NCBI GenBank assembly: GCA_003563755.1
Contig: PWUB01000145.1
Span: 1 to 5,159 of the forward strand
Direction of reading: 5' to 3'
DNA: 5,159 nucleotides
Source: Clostridia bacterium
GTDB taxonomy: Bacteria > Bacillota_E > SLMV01 > PUMD01
Shown here: piece after piece, positions 1-5,159 of the stretch
Layout of the letters: each line of letters begins with the position of its first letter
Numbering within the stretch: the first letter of the stretch is position 1
Notes under the pieces: generated by a model
Told to the model about the DNA's origin: nothing
What the model saw: only the letters and a program-made list of their open reading frames with translations
The model's database searches: none
Program-made: the position numbers and the translations under genes

Positions 1-1
1 A

Positions 2-835
2 CTTGCGGTGGGCGGTGCTCTGAGTTCAGCAGTTCTGCCCCACGTGAACCTTGTCCTGATTGCAGCTATGGGATGGAGAATGGCATGGGTTTTCTGGGGA
101 GGAGTCTTAGCCCTCGTGCTGGCACCCCTTGCCTGGATCTTGACCCGGGAAAGGCCGGAGGAGATGGGGCTGGCACCCGACGGGATCAAGGCACGATTGG
201 GGGGATCCGGCGGGGAGACCTCCTTTGAAGACTCTGAGGATTCGTGGGAACCTGCGGAGGTGGTGAGGACCTCCGCGTTCTGGATCATTCTAATCGCCTC
301 CTGCATTCCCAGCATGGTGGGTACGGGCGCCCAGTTCCACCACATGTCCATTATGACCAACAACGGGGTGGCCCTGCAGGCCGCTGCGGCCGTGTTCACC
401 GTGGCAGCAGTGACCCGATTGTGCCTGACACCGCTCGCAGGATGGGCCTCTGATCGGTTCCCGATTCAGCGTCTCCTGTCCCTAGCTCTCGTGCTGCAGG
501 CGATCAACATCCTCTTTTTGCTGTTCACCAACACCACGCTCACAGCGGTCATCCTCGGTATGATACAGGGTACACGGATGGCTCTGCAGGTCATCGTCGG
601 CGGCGTGATATGGCCCCACTTTTTCGGCAGGCGCTACCTGGCGAGCATTCGGGGTGTCACCACCGCTGCAATGGTGATCGCATCCGCCCTGGGCCCCCTT
701 CCCTTCGGCCTGGGATACGACATCTTCGGCGGCTACACAGAGGTGCTCCTGGGTATGGCAGTGCTGCCGCTGCTCGGTGCCGCTGTCGTGCTTTTCGTGA
801 GGCGCCCGAAGAGGTTCAAGACCGCTACCCGATGA
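2..835 (+). CDS. MFS transporter, oxalate/monocarboxylate-type, C-terminal part (5' truncated)
   Basis: This is the C-terminal portion of a 12-helix major facilitator superfamily permease in the cytoplasmic membrane. The frame is open to the window edge, and the GTG at 8 lies inside a membrane segment, so the true start is upstream. The fragment opens with about two hydrophobic segments and the motif GWRMAWVFWGG. It then has RERPEEMGLAPDG, typical of the exit from helix 6, and a polar central loop of about 40 residues. About six more hydrophobic segments follow. The loop LAGWASDRF resembles the MFS motif A (G-x-x-x-D-R) repeated between helices 8 and 9. The phrase FFGRRYLASIRG and the YDIFGGY segment resemble OxlT and monocarboxylate-porter-like MFS members. 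A carboxylate substrate would fit the downstream acyl-CoA genes, but this is inference. The protein ends in a short basic tail. MFS assignment is firm; substrate is unknown. Confidence 0.85.
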   Translation, partial: LAVGGALSSAVLPHVNLVLIAAMGWRMAWVFWGGVLALVLAPLAWILTRERPEEMGLAPDGIKARLGGSGGETSFEDSEDSWEPAEVVRTSAFWIILIASCIPSMVGTGAQFHHMSIMTNNGVALQAAAAVFTVAAVTRLCLTPLAGWASDRFPIQRLLSLALVLQAINILFLLFTNTTLTAVILGMIQGTRMALQVIVGGVIWPHFFGRRYLASIRGVTTAAMVIASALGPLPFGLGYDIFGGYTEVLLGMAVLPLLGAAVVLFVRRPKRFKTATR

Positions 836-946
836 TGTTTCCGGGACAACTGCATCGGTGAACCGCTCCCTTGTCCGTCTCTTCGGATGCCCCTGTCTGT
901 AGGTGCGTGCTGTTCGAGGAGCTTTCAGCAGGATGATGCCCGCGGG

Positions 947-954
947 TATATAAG
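947..954 (+). promoter_or_regulatory. Possible -10 element upstream of the VOC gene
   Basis: An AT-rich TATATAAG stands out in an otherwise GC-rich 160-base gap. It contains TATAAG, a 5-of-6 match to the bacterial -10 consensus, about 44 bases before the chosen start codon at 998. That would leave a leader of about 35 bases containing the ribosome binding site. It is preceded by the 8-base palindrome CCCGCGGG at 939-946. No good -35 box lies 16-18 bases upstream, so the call is weak. The rest of 836-997 shows nothing else convincing. Confidence 0.25.
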
Positions 955-978
955 GAGAGAGGTAGGGGTTTTCCCTGC

Positions 979-991
979 GGGAGGGGGTGAG
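979..991 (+). promoter_or_regulatory. Ribosome binding site deciding the VOC gene start
   Basis: The purine-rich run GGGAGGGGGTGAG resembles AGGAGGTGA and ends 6 bases before the ATG at 998. It favours that ATG over the in-frame ATG at 887, which would add 37 residues that do not look like part of the fold, and over the ATG at 1037, which has no comparable site. Confidence 0.6.
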
Positions 992-997
992 ACAGAC

Positions 998-1543
998 ATG
1001 GGAGATGAGGTCAGTGTCATACCTTCTGACCGTATCATGCTCTCCGGAATCACCCACGTGTGCGTGGTGGTACGCGACGTGCAGAAGACGGCCCAGACCC
1101 TGGTCTCGCAGTTCGGATTGGGACCCTTCACCATAAGGACGACGCACACCCCGGCATCACGGGCCAGCATCCGCGGCGAACCCGCGGCATACACCCTGAA
1201 GTTCGGATACGTCCAGGCGGGTGCCGTGGTACTGGAGCTGGTCCAACCCGTGGAGGGGCCGAGTCTGTACCGCGAGTTCCTGCAGGAACGAGGGGAGGGA
1301 ATTCACCACATCGGGTTTGCAGCGCCTCCGCCGCTCGAGGATGAGCTGAAACGGTGGTCCGCCAACGGCATCGAGGCACTGCAGACCAACGAGAGAGATG
1401 ATCCGAGCTACGGCTGGGCCTACATGGATACCGAGGACAGGGTGGGCTGCATTTTCGAGATAGTGTGTGATCCACCCATGGGCTGGTGGAATGCACGGTC
1501 TCTGGCTGAGGATCTGCGCGGTCCCCTGGGGAAGAGAGACTGA
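998..1543 (+). CDS. VOC-fold (glyoxalase / methylmalonyl-CoA epimerase-like) protein
   Basis: The predicted 181-residue protein has two vicinal-oxygen-chelate half-domains, the fold of glyoxalase I, extradiol dioxygenases and methylmalonyl-CoA epimerase. The first half begins at GITHVCVVVRDV (residues 17-28) and continues through QFGLGPF (38-44) to VVLELVQP (77-84). The second begins at GIHHIGFAAP (101-110) and ends at GCIFEIV (150-156). H20, E80 or Q83, H104 and E154 fall where VOC enzymes usually place their divalent-metal ligands, so a metal-dependent enzyme is likely. The GEGIHHIGF phrase and the length are epimerase-like, but the VOC family is very diverse and the substrate cannot be read from sequence. 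A PPMGWW tail and a charged C-terminus follow the fold. The start at ATG 998 is chosen on its ribosome binding site. The next gene follows after 51 bases, so the two are probably co-transcribed. Confidence 0.8.
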   Translation: MGDEVSVIPSDRIMLSGITHVCVVVRDVQKTAQTLVSQFGLGPFTIRTTHTPASRASIRGEPAAYTLKFGYVQAGAVVLELVQPVEGPSLYREFLQERGEGIHHIGFAAPPPLEDELKRWSANGIEALQTNERDDPSYGWAYMDTEDRVGCIFEIVCDPPMGWWNARSLAEDLRGPLGKRD

Positions 1544-1581
1544 GCAGTACAGAGACGGCGCCCCAAGGGAAGGTGAGCGTT

Positions 1582-1590
1582 GGGGGTGAT
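1582..1590 (+). promoter_or_regulatory. Ribosome binding site favouring the ATG at 1595
   Basis: GGGGGTGAT matches the GGTGAT end of the Shine-Dalgarno consensus and lies 4 bases before ATG 1595. A competing AGGTGA at 1571-1576 sits only 3 bases before TTG 1580, a less favourable spacing and codon. The choice changes the product by just five residues. Confidence 0.5.
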
Positions 1591-1594
1591 AACT

Positions 1595-2221
1595 ATGAAC
1601 CTTCGTGATGCAGAACCCTTCTTCACCTGGGCATATCGGGAGCGTGCGGTCATGGTGCGGCGCCTGAGGGAAGGGGAGGAGGTGCCGCGACACGAGATGC
1701 TTCTGAGCTTCACCAGGCACTGTCCCGTGCTGGTCTCTGACGGACCCGCGGGACCCAACGGCGCGGTGAAAGGTGTGGGCTTCATACCCTCTGCGGACAG
1801 GATCGAGGGAGTGCTCGAAGCGTACATGGACCACATAGAGGGTGGATTCGATGATGGATACAGCGGACGGGGACTGGATCTCCTGGTAGAGCACATGTGG
1901 GGTGAGGGGGCCGAGGAAGGGATTGACTCTTCCCTGCTGGGTACGCTGGAGATGGCACGCAGGCACACCTGGGCGAACGTCTCCTGTAACCCCAGGGTGG
2001 CTCTCGTGTACTTTCAGCCGCCGGGTACATCTTTCGAAATTCGGGGTAGGGTCGAGATCCATGAAACGGGTACTTACCATCGATTCATCAATGCCCAGCA
2101 CGACGTATATCACCGCCCGAACCCGGATGGGTGGAAGCTTCGACCCGCCTACCTCGTTCATGCTGAGGAGGTGTGGGACAACTCGGCATCACCCCGGGGC
2201 TTCGGCCGCCGGATTCTGTGA
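1595..2221 (+). CDS. Pyridoxamine 5'-phosphate oxidase-like (split-barrel flavin-binding) protein, putative
   Basis: The predicted product is a 208-residue soluble protein with no signal peptide or membrane segment. Its C-terminal half resembles the FMN-binding split-barrel family. HTWANVSCNPRVALVYF (residues 124-140) matches the usual pattern of a Lys/His-Thr, Asn, then 'NPRVAL' strand. FEIRGRVEIHETG (147-159) matches the following strand with its conserved RG-x-x-E-I. AYLVHAEEVWDNSASPRGFG (185-204) matches the closing strand. The N-terminal half (1-110) is acidic and is not recognised: it has a basic RERAVMVRRLREGEEV helix and a glycine-rich stretch (GGFDDGYSGRGLD, 83-95), and does not clearly show the usual first barrel strands. 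Family members include FMN-dependent oxidoreductases, flavin reductases and simple flavin or heme binders, so no reaction is proposed. An alternative TTG start at 1580 would add five residues. It sits 51 bases after the VOC gene, and a 190-base gap separates it from the dehydrogenase. Confidence 0.6.
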   Translation: MNLRDAEPFFTWAYRERAVMVRRLREGEEVPRHEMLLSFTRHCPVLVSDGPAGPNGAVKGVGFIPSADRIEGVLEAYMDHIEGGFDDGYSGRGLDLLVEHMWGEGAEEGIDSSLLGTLEMARRHTWANVSCNPRVALVYFQPPGTSFEIRGRVEIHETGTYHRFINAQHDVYHRPNPDGWKLRPAYLVHAEEVWDNSASPRGFGRRIL

Positions 2222-2245
2222 CCCCGGGGAGAACACCGTCCCGGG
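2222..2245 (+). terminator. Possible GC-rich hairpin after the flavoprotein-like gene
   Basis: Directly after the stop codon, CCC (2223-2225) and GGGA (2227-2230) can pair with TCCC (2239-2242) and GGG (2243-2245), with one bulged G and an 8-base loop. An overlapping short palindrome, GGACC-C-GGTCC, lies at 2244-2254. There is no T-tract, so this is not a standard intrinsic terminator. The placement at the start of a 190-base gap is the main reason to list it. Confidence 0.2.
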
Positions 2246-2375
2246 ACCCGGTCCGTGCCGAGGTGAGTGGGACGGCGACAGGGCTACCCAATGGGCGGAT
2301 GTTGACTTGTTCGTGCAGTGGTTTCGGGGCAGGGTTTCGGCCGCACATCACAGAATAGGTGAGGGATAACAGCCA

Positions 2376-2392
2376 AGCGGTCGCCGACCGCT
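2376..2392. promoter_or_regulatory. Perfect inverted repeat upstream of the acyl-CoA dehydrogenase gene
   Basis: AGCGGTC and GACCGCT form perfect 7-base arms around a 3-base GCC centre, ending 6 bases before the AGGAGG ribosome binding site (2399-2404) and 19 bases before the ATG at 2412. It could be an operator for a dimeric repressor (TetR- or GntR-type regulators often control acyl-CoA genes) or an RNA hairpin in the leader that affects translation. The symmetry is directly visible; the function is inference. No convincing promoter was found upstream: TTGACT at 2302-2307 resembles a -35 box but has no partner -10 at normal spacing. Confidence 0.4.
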
Positions 2393-2411
2393 ACCACGAG
2401 GAGGGAAAAGG

Positions 2412-3608
2412 ATGATTGATTTCAGTCTAACCGAGGAACAGCGCATGGTGAAAGACATGGTGCACAGATTCGCTGAACAGGAACTGGCGCCTCACATCGC
2501 TGAGTGGGACGAGGCAGGGGCCTTTGACCCTATGGTCTTCGAGAAAATGGCTGAACTGGGCATCCTGGGACTCTCATTTCCCGAGAAATACGGGGGAGGC
2601 GGTATGGACTATATCAGCCTCGCCCTGGCATGCGAAGAGCTCGAGAGGGTTGACACCGCATTCCGCGTACCGATTTCTGTTCACAACGGGCTGTGTGGGA
2701 AGGGTCTTCTGCAGTGGGCCAGCGAGGAACAAAAGCAGAAGTACCTCGTTCCCATGGCCACCGGCGAAATCCTGGGCAGCTTCGGCCTGACCGAACCCAA
2801 CAGCGGTTCCGATGCCGCCAACATGGAGATGACGGCGCGCCGGGACGGAGACCACTATATCCTCAACGGAGAGAAGATGTGGATTTCCCTTGCTGATACC
2901 GCCGACATCTGCCTCGTCATCGCCAAGACCGACCCGGCAGCGGGTCACAGAGGCCTGTCCGCATTCATAGTGGAGCGCGAGATGCCCGGATTCTCCTCTG
3001 AGAAGATCAAGGGCAAGATGGGTATACGCGCCGGTGACACGGGATCATTCACCCTCGATGACTGCCCCGTTCCCGTTGAGAACCTGGTCGGTGAGGAGGG
3101 GGAGGGCTTCAAGATCGCGATGTCCTCCATAGACAACGGTCGGTTCACGGTGGCAGGCGGCTCGGTGGGACTCATCAGGGCCTGCCTGGAAGCCAGCACC
3201 AGGTATGCGAACGAGAGGGAGGCCTTCGGACAGCCCATAGGCCAGTTCCAGCTCGTGCAGCAGATGATCGCCCACATGGCGCGGGACATGGAGGTCTCCA
3301 GGCTGCTGGTCTACAAGGCGGGCTGGCTCAAGAACCAGGGAATCAGAAACACCAAGGAGACCGCCCTCGCCAAATGGTATGCCTCTGACGCCGCCTACCG
3401 GGCCGCGACGGATGCTATCGAGATTCACGGAGCCTACGGCTATTCTAACGAGTATCCCGTGGAACGGTACCTGAGGAACTCGAAGGGAGCAGTCATATAC
3501 GAGGGAAGCGCCGAGATCCAGACTCTGCTGCAGGCACAGTACGCTCTCGGTTACAGGCAGGATAAGCCGCTGCGGTGCGAGCTTCCCGGGTGGCCCTTCG
3601 AAGAGTGA
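2412..3608 (+). CDS. Acyl-CoA dehydrogenase (FAD-dependent, short/medium-chain type)
   Basis: The 398-residue protein is near normal length for the soluble FAD-dependent acyl-CoA dehydrogenase family, which interconverts acyl-CoA and trans-2-enoyl-CoA and exchanges electrons with ETF. The N-terminal helical domain starts MIDFSLTEEQRMVKDMV and includes FPEKYGGGGMD (56-66). The middle beta domain carries FGLTEPNSGSDAAN (124-137), the first family signature, and then NGEKMWIS, which contacts flavin and substrate. The C-terminal helical domain has REAFGQPIGQFQLVQ, the second-signature region EIHGAYGYSNEYPVERYLR (337-355), and IYEGSAEIQ, in which E364 aligns with the catalytic base of short- and medium-chain enzymes. 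A341 replaces the usual Gly/Ser in the second signature. The tail contains DKPLRCELPG. Substrate chain length cannot be read. The ATG at 2412 is fixed by AGGAGG at 2399-2404. The etfB-type gene follows after 24 bases, so the electron acceptor is almost certainly the adjacent EtfBA. Confidence 0.95.
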   Translation: MIDFSLTEEQRMVKDMVHRFAEQELAPHIAEWDEAGAFDPMVFEKMAELGILGLSFPEKYGGGGMDYISLALACEELERVDTAFRVPISVHNGLCGKGLLQWASEEQKQKYLVPMATGEILGSFGLTEPNSGSDAANMEMTARRDGDHYILNGEKMWISLADTADICLVIAKTDPAAGHRGLSAFIVEREMPGFSSEKIKGKMGIRAGDTGSFTLDDCPVPVENLVGEEGEGFKIAMSSIDNGRFTVAGGSVGLIRACLEASTRYANEREAFGQPIGQFQLVQQMIAHMARDMEVSRLLVYKAGWLKNQGIRNTKETALAKWYASDAAYRAATDAIEIHGAYGYSNEYPVERYLRNSKGAVIYEGSAEIQTLLQAQYALGYRQDKPLRCELPGWPFEE

Positions 3609-3618
3609 GCAACGAGAC

Positions 3619-3628
3619 AGGGGTGATC
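3619..3628 (+). promoter_or_regulatory. Ribosome binding site supporting a TTG start for etfB
   Basis: AGGGGTGATC matches the AGGAGGTGATC consensus closely and ends 4 bases before TTG 3633. The conserved MRFVVCIKQVPET opening of EtfB begins exactly at that TTG, so a non-ATG start is well supported. Confidence 0.75.
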
Positions 3629-3632
3629 GACC

Positions 3633-4418
3633 TTGCGCTTCGTCGTATGCATCAAACAGGTTCCTGAGACGACCGAAGTGAACATTGATCCTGAGACCAA
3701 GACCCTGATGAGAGAAGGCATACCCTCGATAATCAATCCCTTCGATGAGTATGCCATCGAGGAGGCACTGCAGTTCAGGGAGGCCCACGGGGGCGTGGTG
3801 ACGGTGGTGTCGATGGGACCTCCCCAGGCCGAGGAGGCCCTCAAGCAGGCCGTGGCCATGGGTGCTGATGAGGCCATCCTCCTTTCCGATCCCGCCTTTC
3901 GTGGTTCAGATACCCTGGCCACTTCCCGCACTCTTGCGGCGGCCATCGACATGATCGAGGATGCAGCGGTGATATTTTGCGGCAAGCAGGCCATCGACGG
4001 GGACACAGCACAGGTGGGCCCGGAGGTGGCCGAGATCCTGGACATTCCCCACGTGGCATACGTGCGGAAGGTGCGGGAACTGACCGATGGCCACGTGACC
4101 GTCGAGAGGATGGTCGAGGGCGGCTTTGAGGTCATCCGGGCGGAGCTTCCGATCCTGCTGACAGTGGTCAAGGATATTAACCAGCCCCGCCTGCCCAACA
4201 TGCGCGGCATCATGCGCGCCAGGCGCACTGAAGTTACCGTCTGGGGTCAGGACGACCTGGATATGTCGACTGCGGAGGTGGGACTGGACGGCTCTCCAAC
4301 CGAGGTCATCGAGGTCTTCAGCCCCGAACTGGCAGCGGAGGGGGAGATGATAGAGGGAGAACCCAGGGAACAGGCAGAGGCTGTTATCGCCAGGCTGCGG
4401 GATGCCGGTCTCGTATAG
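3633..4418 (+). CDS. etfB: Electron transfer flavoprotein subunit beta
   Basis: The 261-residue product is the full-length beta subunit of a heterodimeric ETF, a soluble carrier that takes or gives electrons for acyl-CoA dehydrogenases. It begins with the family opening (R)FVVCIKQVPET and has NPFDEYAIEEAL (35-46), VVSMGPPQAEEALKQAVAMG (58-77) and the nucleotide-binding stretch CGKQAIDGDTAQVGPE (116-131). Residues 157-178 (VERMVEGGFEVIR, then the LPILLTV strand) fit the EtfB signature pattern as I recall it. KDINQPRLPN follows, and the C-terminal arm that wraps the partner subunit ends in IARLRDAGLV. In ordinary ETFs this subunit binds AMP; in bifurcating ETFs the same site holds a second FAD and NADH is used. 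The GKQAIDGDTAQVGP form is common in ETFs of anaerobes, which agrees with a bifurcating role but does not prove it. The start is TTG. The etfA-type gene follows after 11 bases. Confidence 0.95.
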   Translation: MRFVVCIKQVPETTEVNIDPETKTLMREGIPSIINPFDEYAIEEALQFREAHGGVVTVVSMGPPQAEEALKQAVAMGADEAILLSDPAFRGSDTLATSRTLAAAIDMIEDAAVIFCGKQAIDGDTAQVGPEVAEILDIPHVAYVRKVRELTDGHVTVERMVEGGFEVIRAELPILLTVVKDINQPRLPNMRGIMRARRTEVTVWGQDDLDMSTAEVGLDGSPTEVIEVFSPELAAEGEMIEGEPREQAEAVIARLRDAGLV

Positions 4419-4423
4419 GAGGT
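4417..4423 (+). promoter_or_regulatory. Strong ribosome binding site of etfA overlapping the etfB stop
   Basis: AGGAGGT is a perfect Shine-Dalgarno core. It overlaps the TAG stop codon of etfB (4416-4418) and lies 6 bases before ATG 4430. This supports tight translational linkage of the two ETF subunits and fixes the start of the ferredoxin-headed alpha subunit. Confidence 0.8.
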
Positions 4424-4429
4424 CAACAT

Positions 4430-5159
4430 ATGCGTGAACTGATCATAGATGGCGGTAGATGCACCGGATGCGGGATCTGCATGCCGGTCTGTCCTTTCGG
4501 TGCCCTGACCCTCGTGGATGGTAGGATCGGGGTGCAAGATTCGTGCAACCTGTGCGGTGCCTGCGTCCCCGAGTGTCCGGAGGACGCCATGCAGATCACG
4601 GGGGCAGCCCCCGAAGACGTCGATCTTTCGGGCTACCGGGGGATATGGGTCTTCGCCGAACAGAGCGACACAAGGGTCGCACCGGTCGTCTACGAGCTGC
4701 TGACGGAGGCCCGGCAGCTGGCGGAGGTTACCGGCGAGGAGGTATCGGCGGTCCTCACGGGTCTGCATGTCGAAGACCTGGTGGGTCGCCTGGTCTCGGG
4801 CGGTGCTGACCGGGTGTATCTCGCGGATGACCCCGTTCTTGAATCTGGTTCCGACGAGGCGTGTACCAGCGTGCTGAAGACCCTGGTACAAGAGCACCGT
4901 CCCTCGGTGATCCTGTTTGGAGCCACGGCGAGAGGCCGTTCACTGGCTCCTCGGCTCGCTGCACGCTTACAGACGGGGCTCACCGCCGACTGCACGGAGC
5001 TGGACATAGACGAATCGGGCATGCTCCTGCAGACCCGACCCGCCTTCGGAGGAAACATCATGGCGACCATCGTCTGCCGTCGTCACCGCCCGCAGATGGC
5101 CACGGTTCGCCCCCGGATCCTCAGGGCCGATCCGCCCGATCCGGACCGTAGGGGCGAGC
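4430..5159 (+). CDS. etfA: Electron transfer flavoprotein subunit alpha with N-terminal 2x[4Fe-4S] ferredoxin domain (3' truncated)
   Basis: The frame stays open from ATG 4430 to the window edge, giving 243 residues with no stop; the C-terminal FAD-binding domain lies outside. Residues 1-58 are a bacterial-type ferredoxin domain with two C-x2-C-x2-C-x3-C-P motifs: C11, C14, C17, C21 and C39, C42, C45, C49. All eight ligands are present, so two [4Fe-4S] clusters are expected. From about residue 69 (GYRGIWVFAEQ) the EtfA N-terminal domain begins. It includes ILFGATARGRSLAPRLAARL (161-180), TGLTADCTELDID (182-194), RPAFGGNIMATI (203-214) and RPQMATVRP (220-228), all typical of EtfA. Ordinary EtfA proteins lack the ferredoxin head. 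It is known in ETFs of anaerobes such as CarE of caffeyl-CoA reductase and LctC of lactate dehydrogenase in Acetobacterium woodii, both electron-bifurcating or confurcating systems. The product should pair with the upstream EtfB and serve the acyl-CoA dehydrogenase. Confidence 0.93.
   Translation, partial: MRELIIDGGRCTGCGICMPVCPFGALTLVDGRIGVQDSCNLCGACVPECPEDAMQITGAAPEDVDLSGYRGIWVFAEQSDTRVAPVVYELLTEARQLAEVTGEEVSAVLTGLHVEDLVGRLVSGGADRVYLADDPVLESGSDEACTSVLKTLVQEHRPSVILFGATARGRSLAPRLAARLQTGLTADCTELDIDESGMLLQTRPAFGGNIMATIVCRRHRPQMATVRPRILRADPPDPDRRGE

Noticed and set aside
829..858. CCGATG/CATCGG inverted repeat at the end of the transporter gene as a terminator
   Set aside because: Only six base pairs around an 18-base loop, and no T-tract follows.
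947..953. Archaeal TATA box (TATATAA)
   Set aside because: No purine-rich BRE precedes it, and the gene content and Shine-Dalgarno usage suit an anaerobic bacterium better.
887..997. N-terminal 37-residue extension of the VOC protein from ATG 887
   Set aside because: The extension is cysteine- and arginine-rich with no fold-like pattern, the ATG at 887 has no good ribosome binding site, and ATG 998 has a strong one.
482..2161. Long minus-strand open frames (482-1147 and 1157-2161)
   Set aside because: They run antisense to well-supported plus-strand genes, have low-complexity Arg/Pro/His-rich translations with no recognisable motifs, and reflect GC-rich codon bias.
2302..2330. TTGACT as a -35 box for the dehydrogenase operon
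   Set aside because: The sequence 16-18 bases downstream is GC-rich and does not resemble a -10 box.
2222..2411. A small gene in the gap before the dehydrogenase
   Set aside because: The short frames here begin inside the preceding gene, have no ribosome binding site and give low-complexity Pro/Arg/Gly-rich translations.
3045..4897. Minus-strand open frames opposite the dehydrogenase and ETF genes
   Set aside because: Antisense shadows of strongly conserved genes; no domain patterns are visible in their translations.

Overview
The window looks like a G+C-rich bacterial chromosome segment from an anaerobic, carboxylic-acid-using organism. All five genes are on the plus strand. Ribosome binding sites are close to the AGGAGGTGATC consensus, one gene starts at TTG, and the EtfA-type subunit carries a ferredoxin head. 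These traits together suggest a Bacillota/Clostridia-like or similar uncultured anaerobe. That placement is inference; no rRNA or other marker gene is present.

Layout: (1) 2-835, the C-terminal part of a major facilitator superfamily transporter of the oxalate/monocarboxylate type, cut by the left edge. (2) 836-997, a 160-base gap with a possible -10 element. (3) 998-1543, a VOC-fold (glyoxalase/methylmalonyl-CoA epimerase-like) protein, followed 51 bases later by (4) 1595-2221, a protein whose C-terminal half resembles a pyridoxamine-phosphate-oxidase-type split-barrel flavoprotein. (5) 2222-2411, a 190-base gap with a GC-rich hairpin after the stop codon and a perfect 7-base inverted repeat just upstream of the next gene. 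(6) 2412-3608, an acyl-CoA dehydrogenase. (7) 3633-4418, an electron transfer flavoprotein beta subunit. (8) 4430-5159, an electron transfer flavoprotein alpha subunit with an N-terminal two-cluster ferredoxin domain, cut by the right edge.

The last three genes are tightly packed (24- and 11-base gaps) and form the clearest functional unit. An acyl-CoA dehydrogenase/reductase is paired with its own EtfBA, and the EtfA has eight cysteines arranged for two [4Fe-4S] clusters. The gene order and domain make-up match the electron-bifurcating caffeyl-CoA reductase CarCDE of Acetobacterium woodii, so a flavin-based electron-bifurcating or confurcating acyl-CoA dehydrogenase complex is a reasonable prediction. 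The transporter and the VOC protein could supply or process the acid or acyl-CoA substrate, but that link rests only on proximity. I found no mobile element, CRISPR array, tRNA or rRNA. I also see no wholly new system: the less-described parts are the N-terminal half of the flavoprotein-like gene and the substrate of the acyl-CoA dehydrogenase complex.
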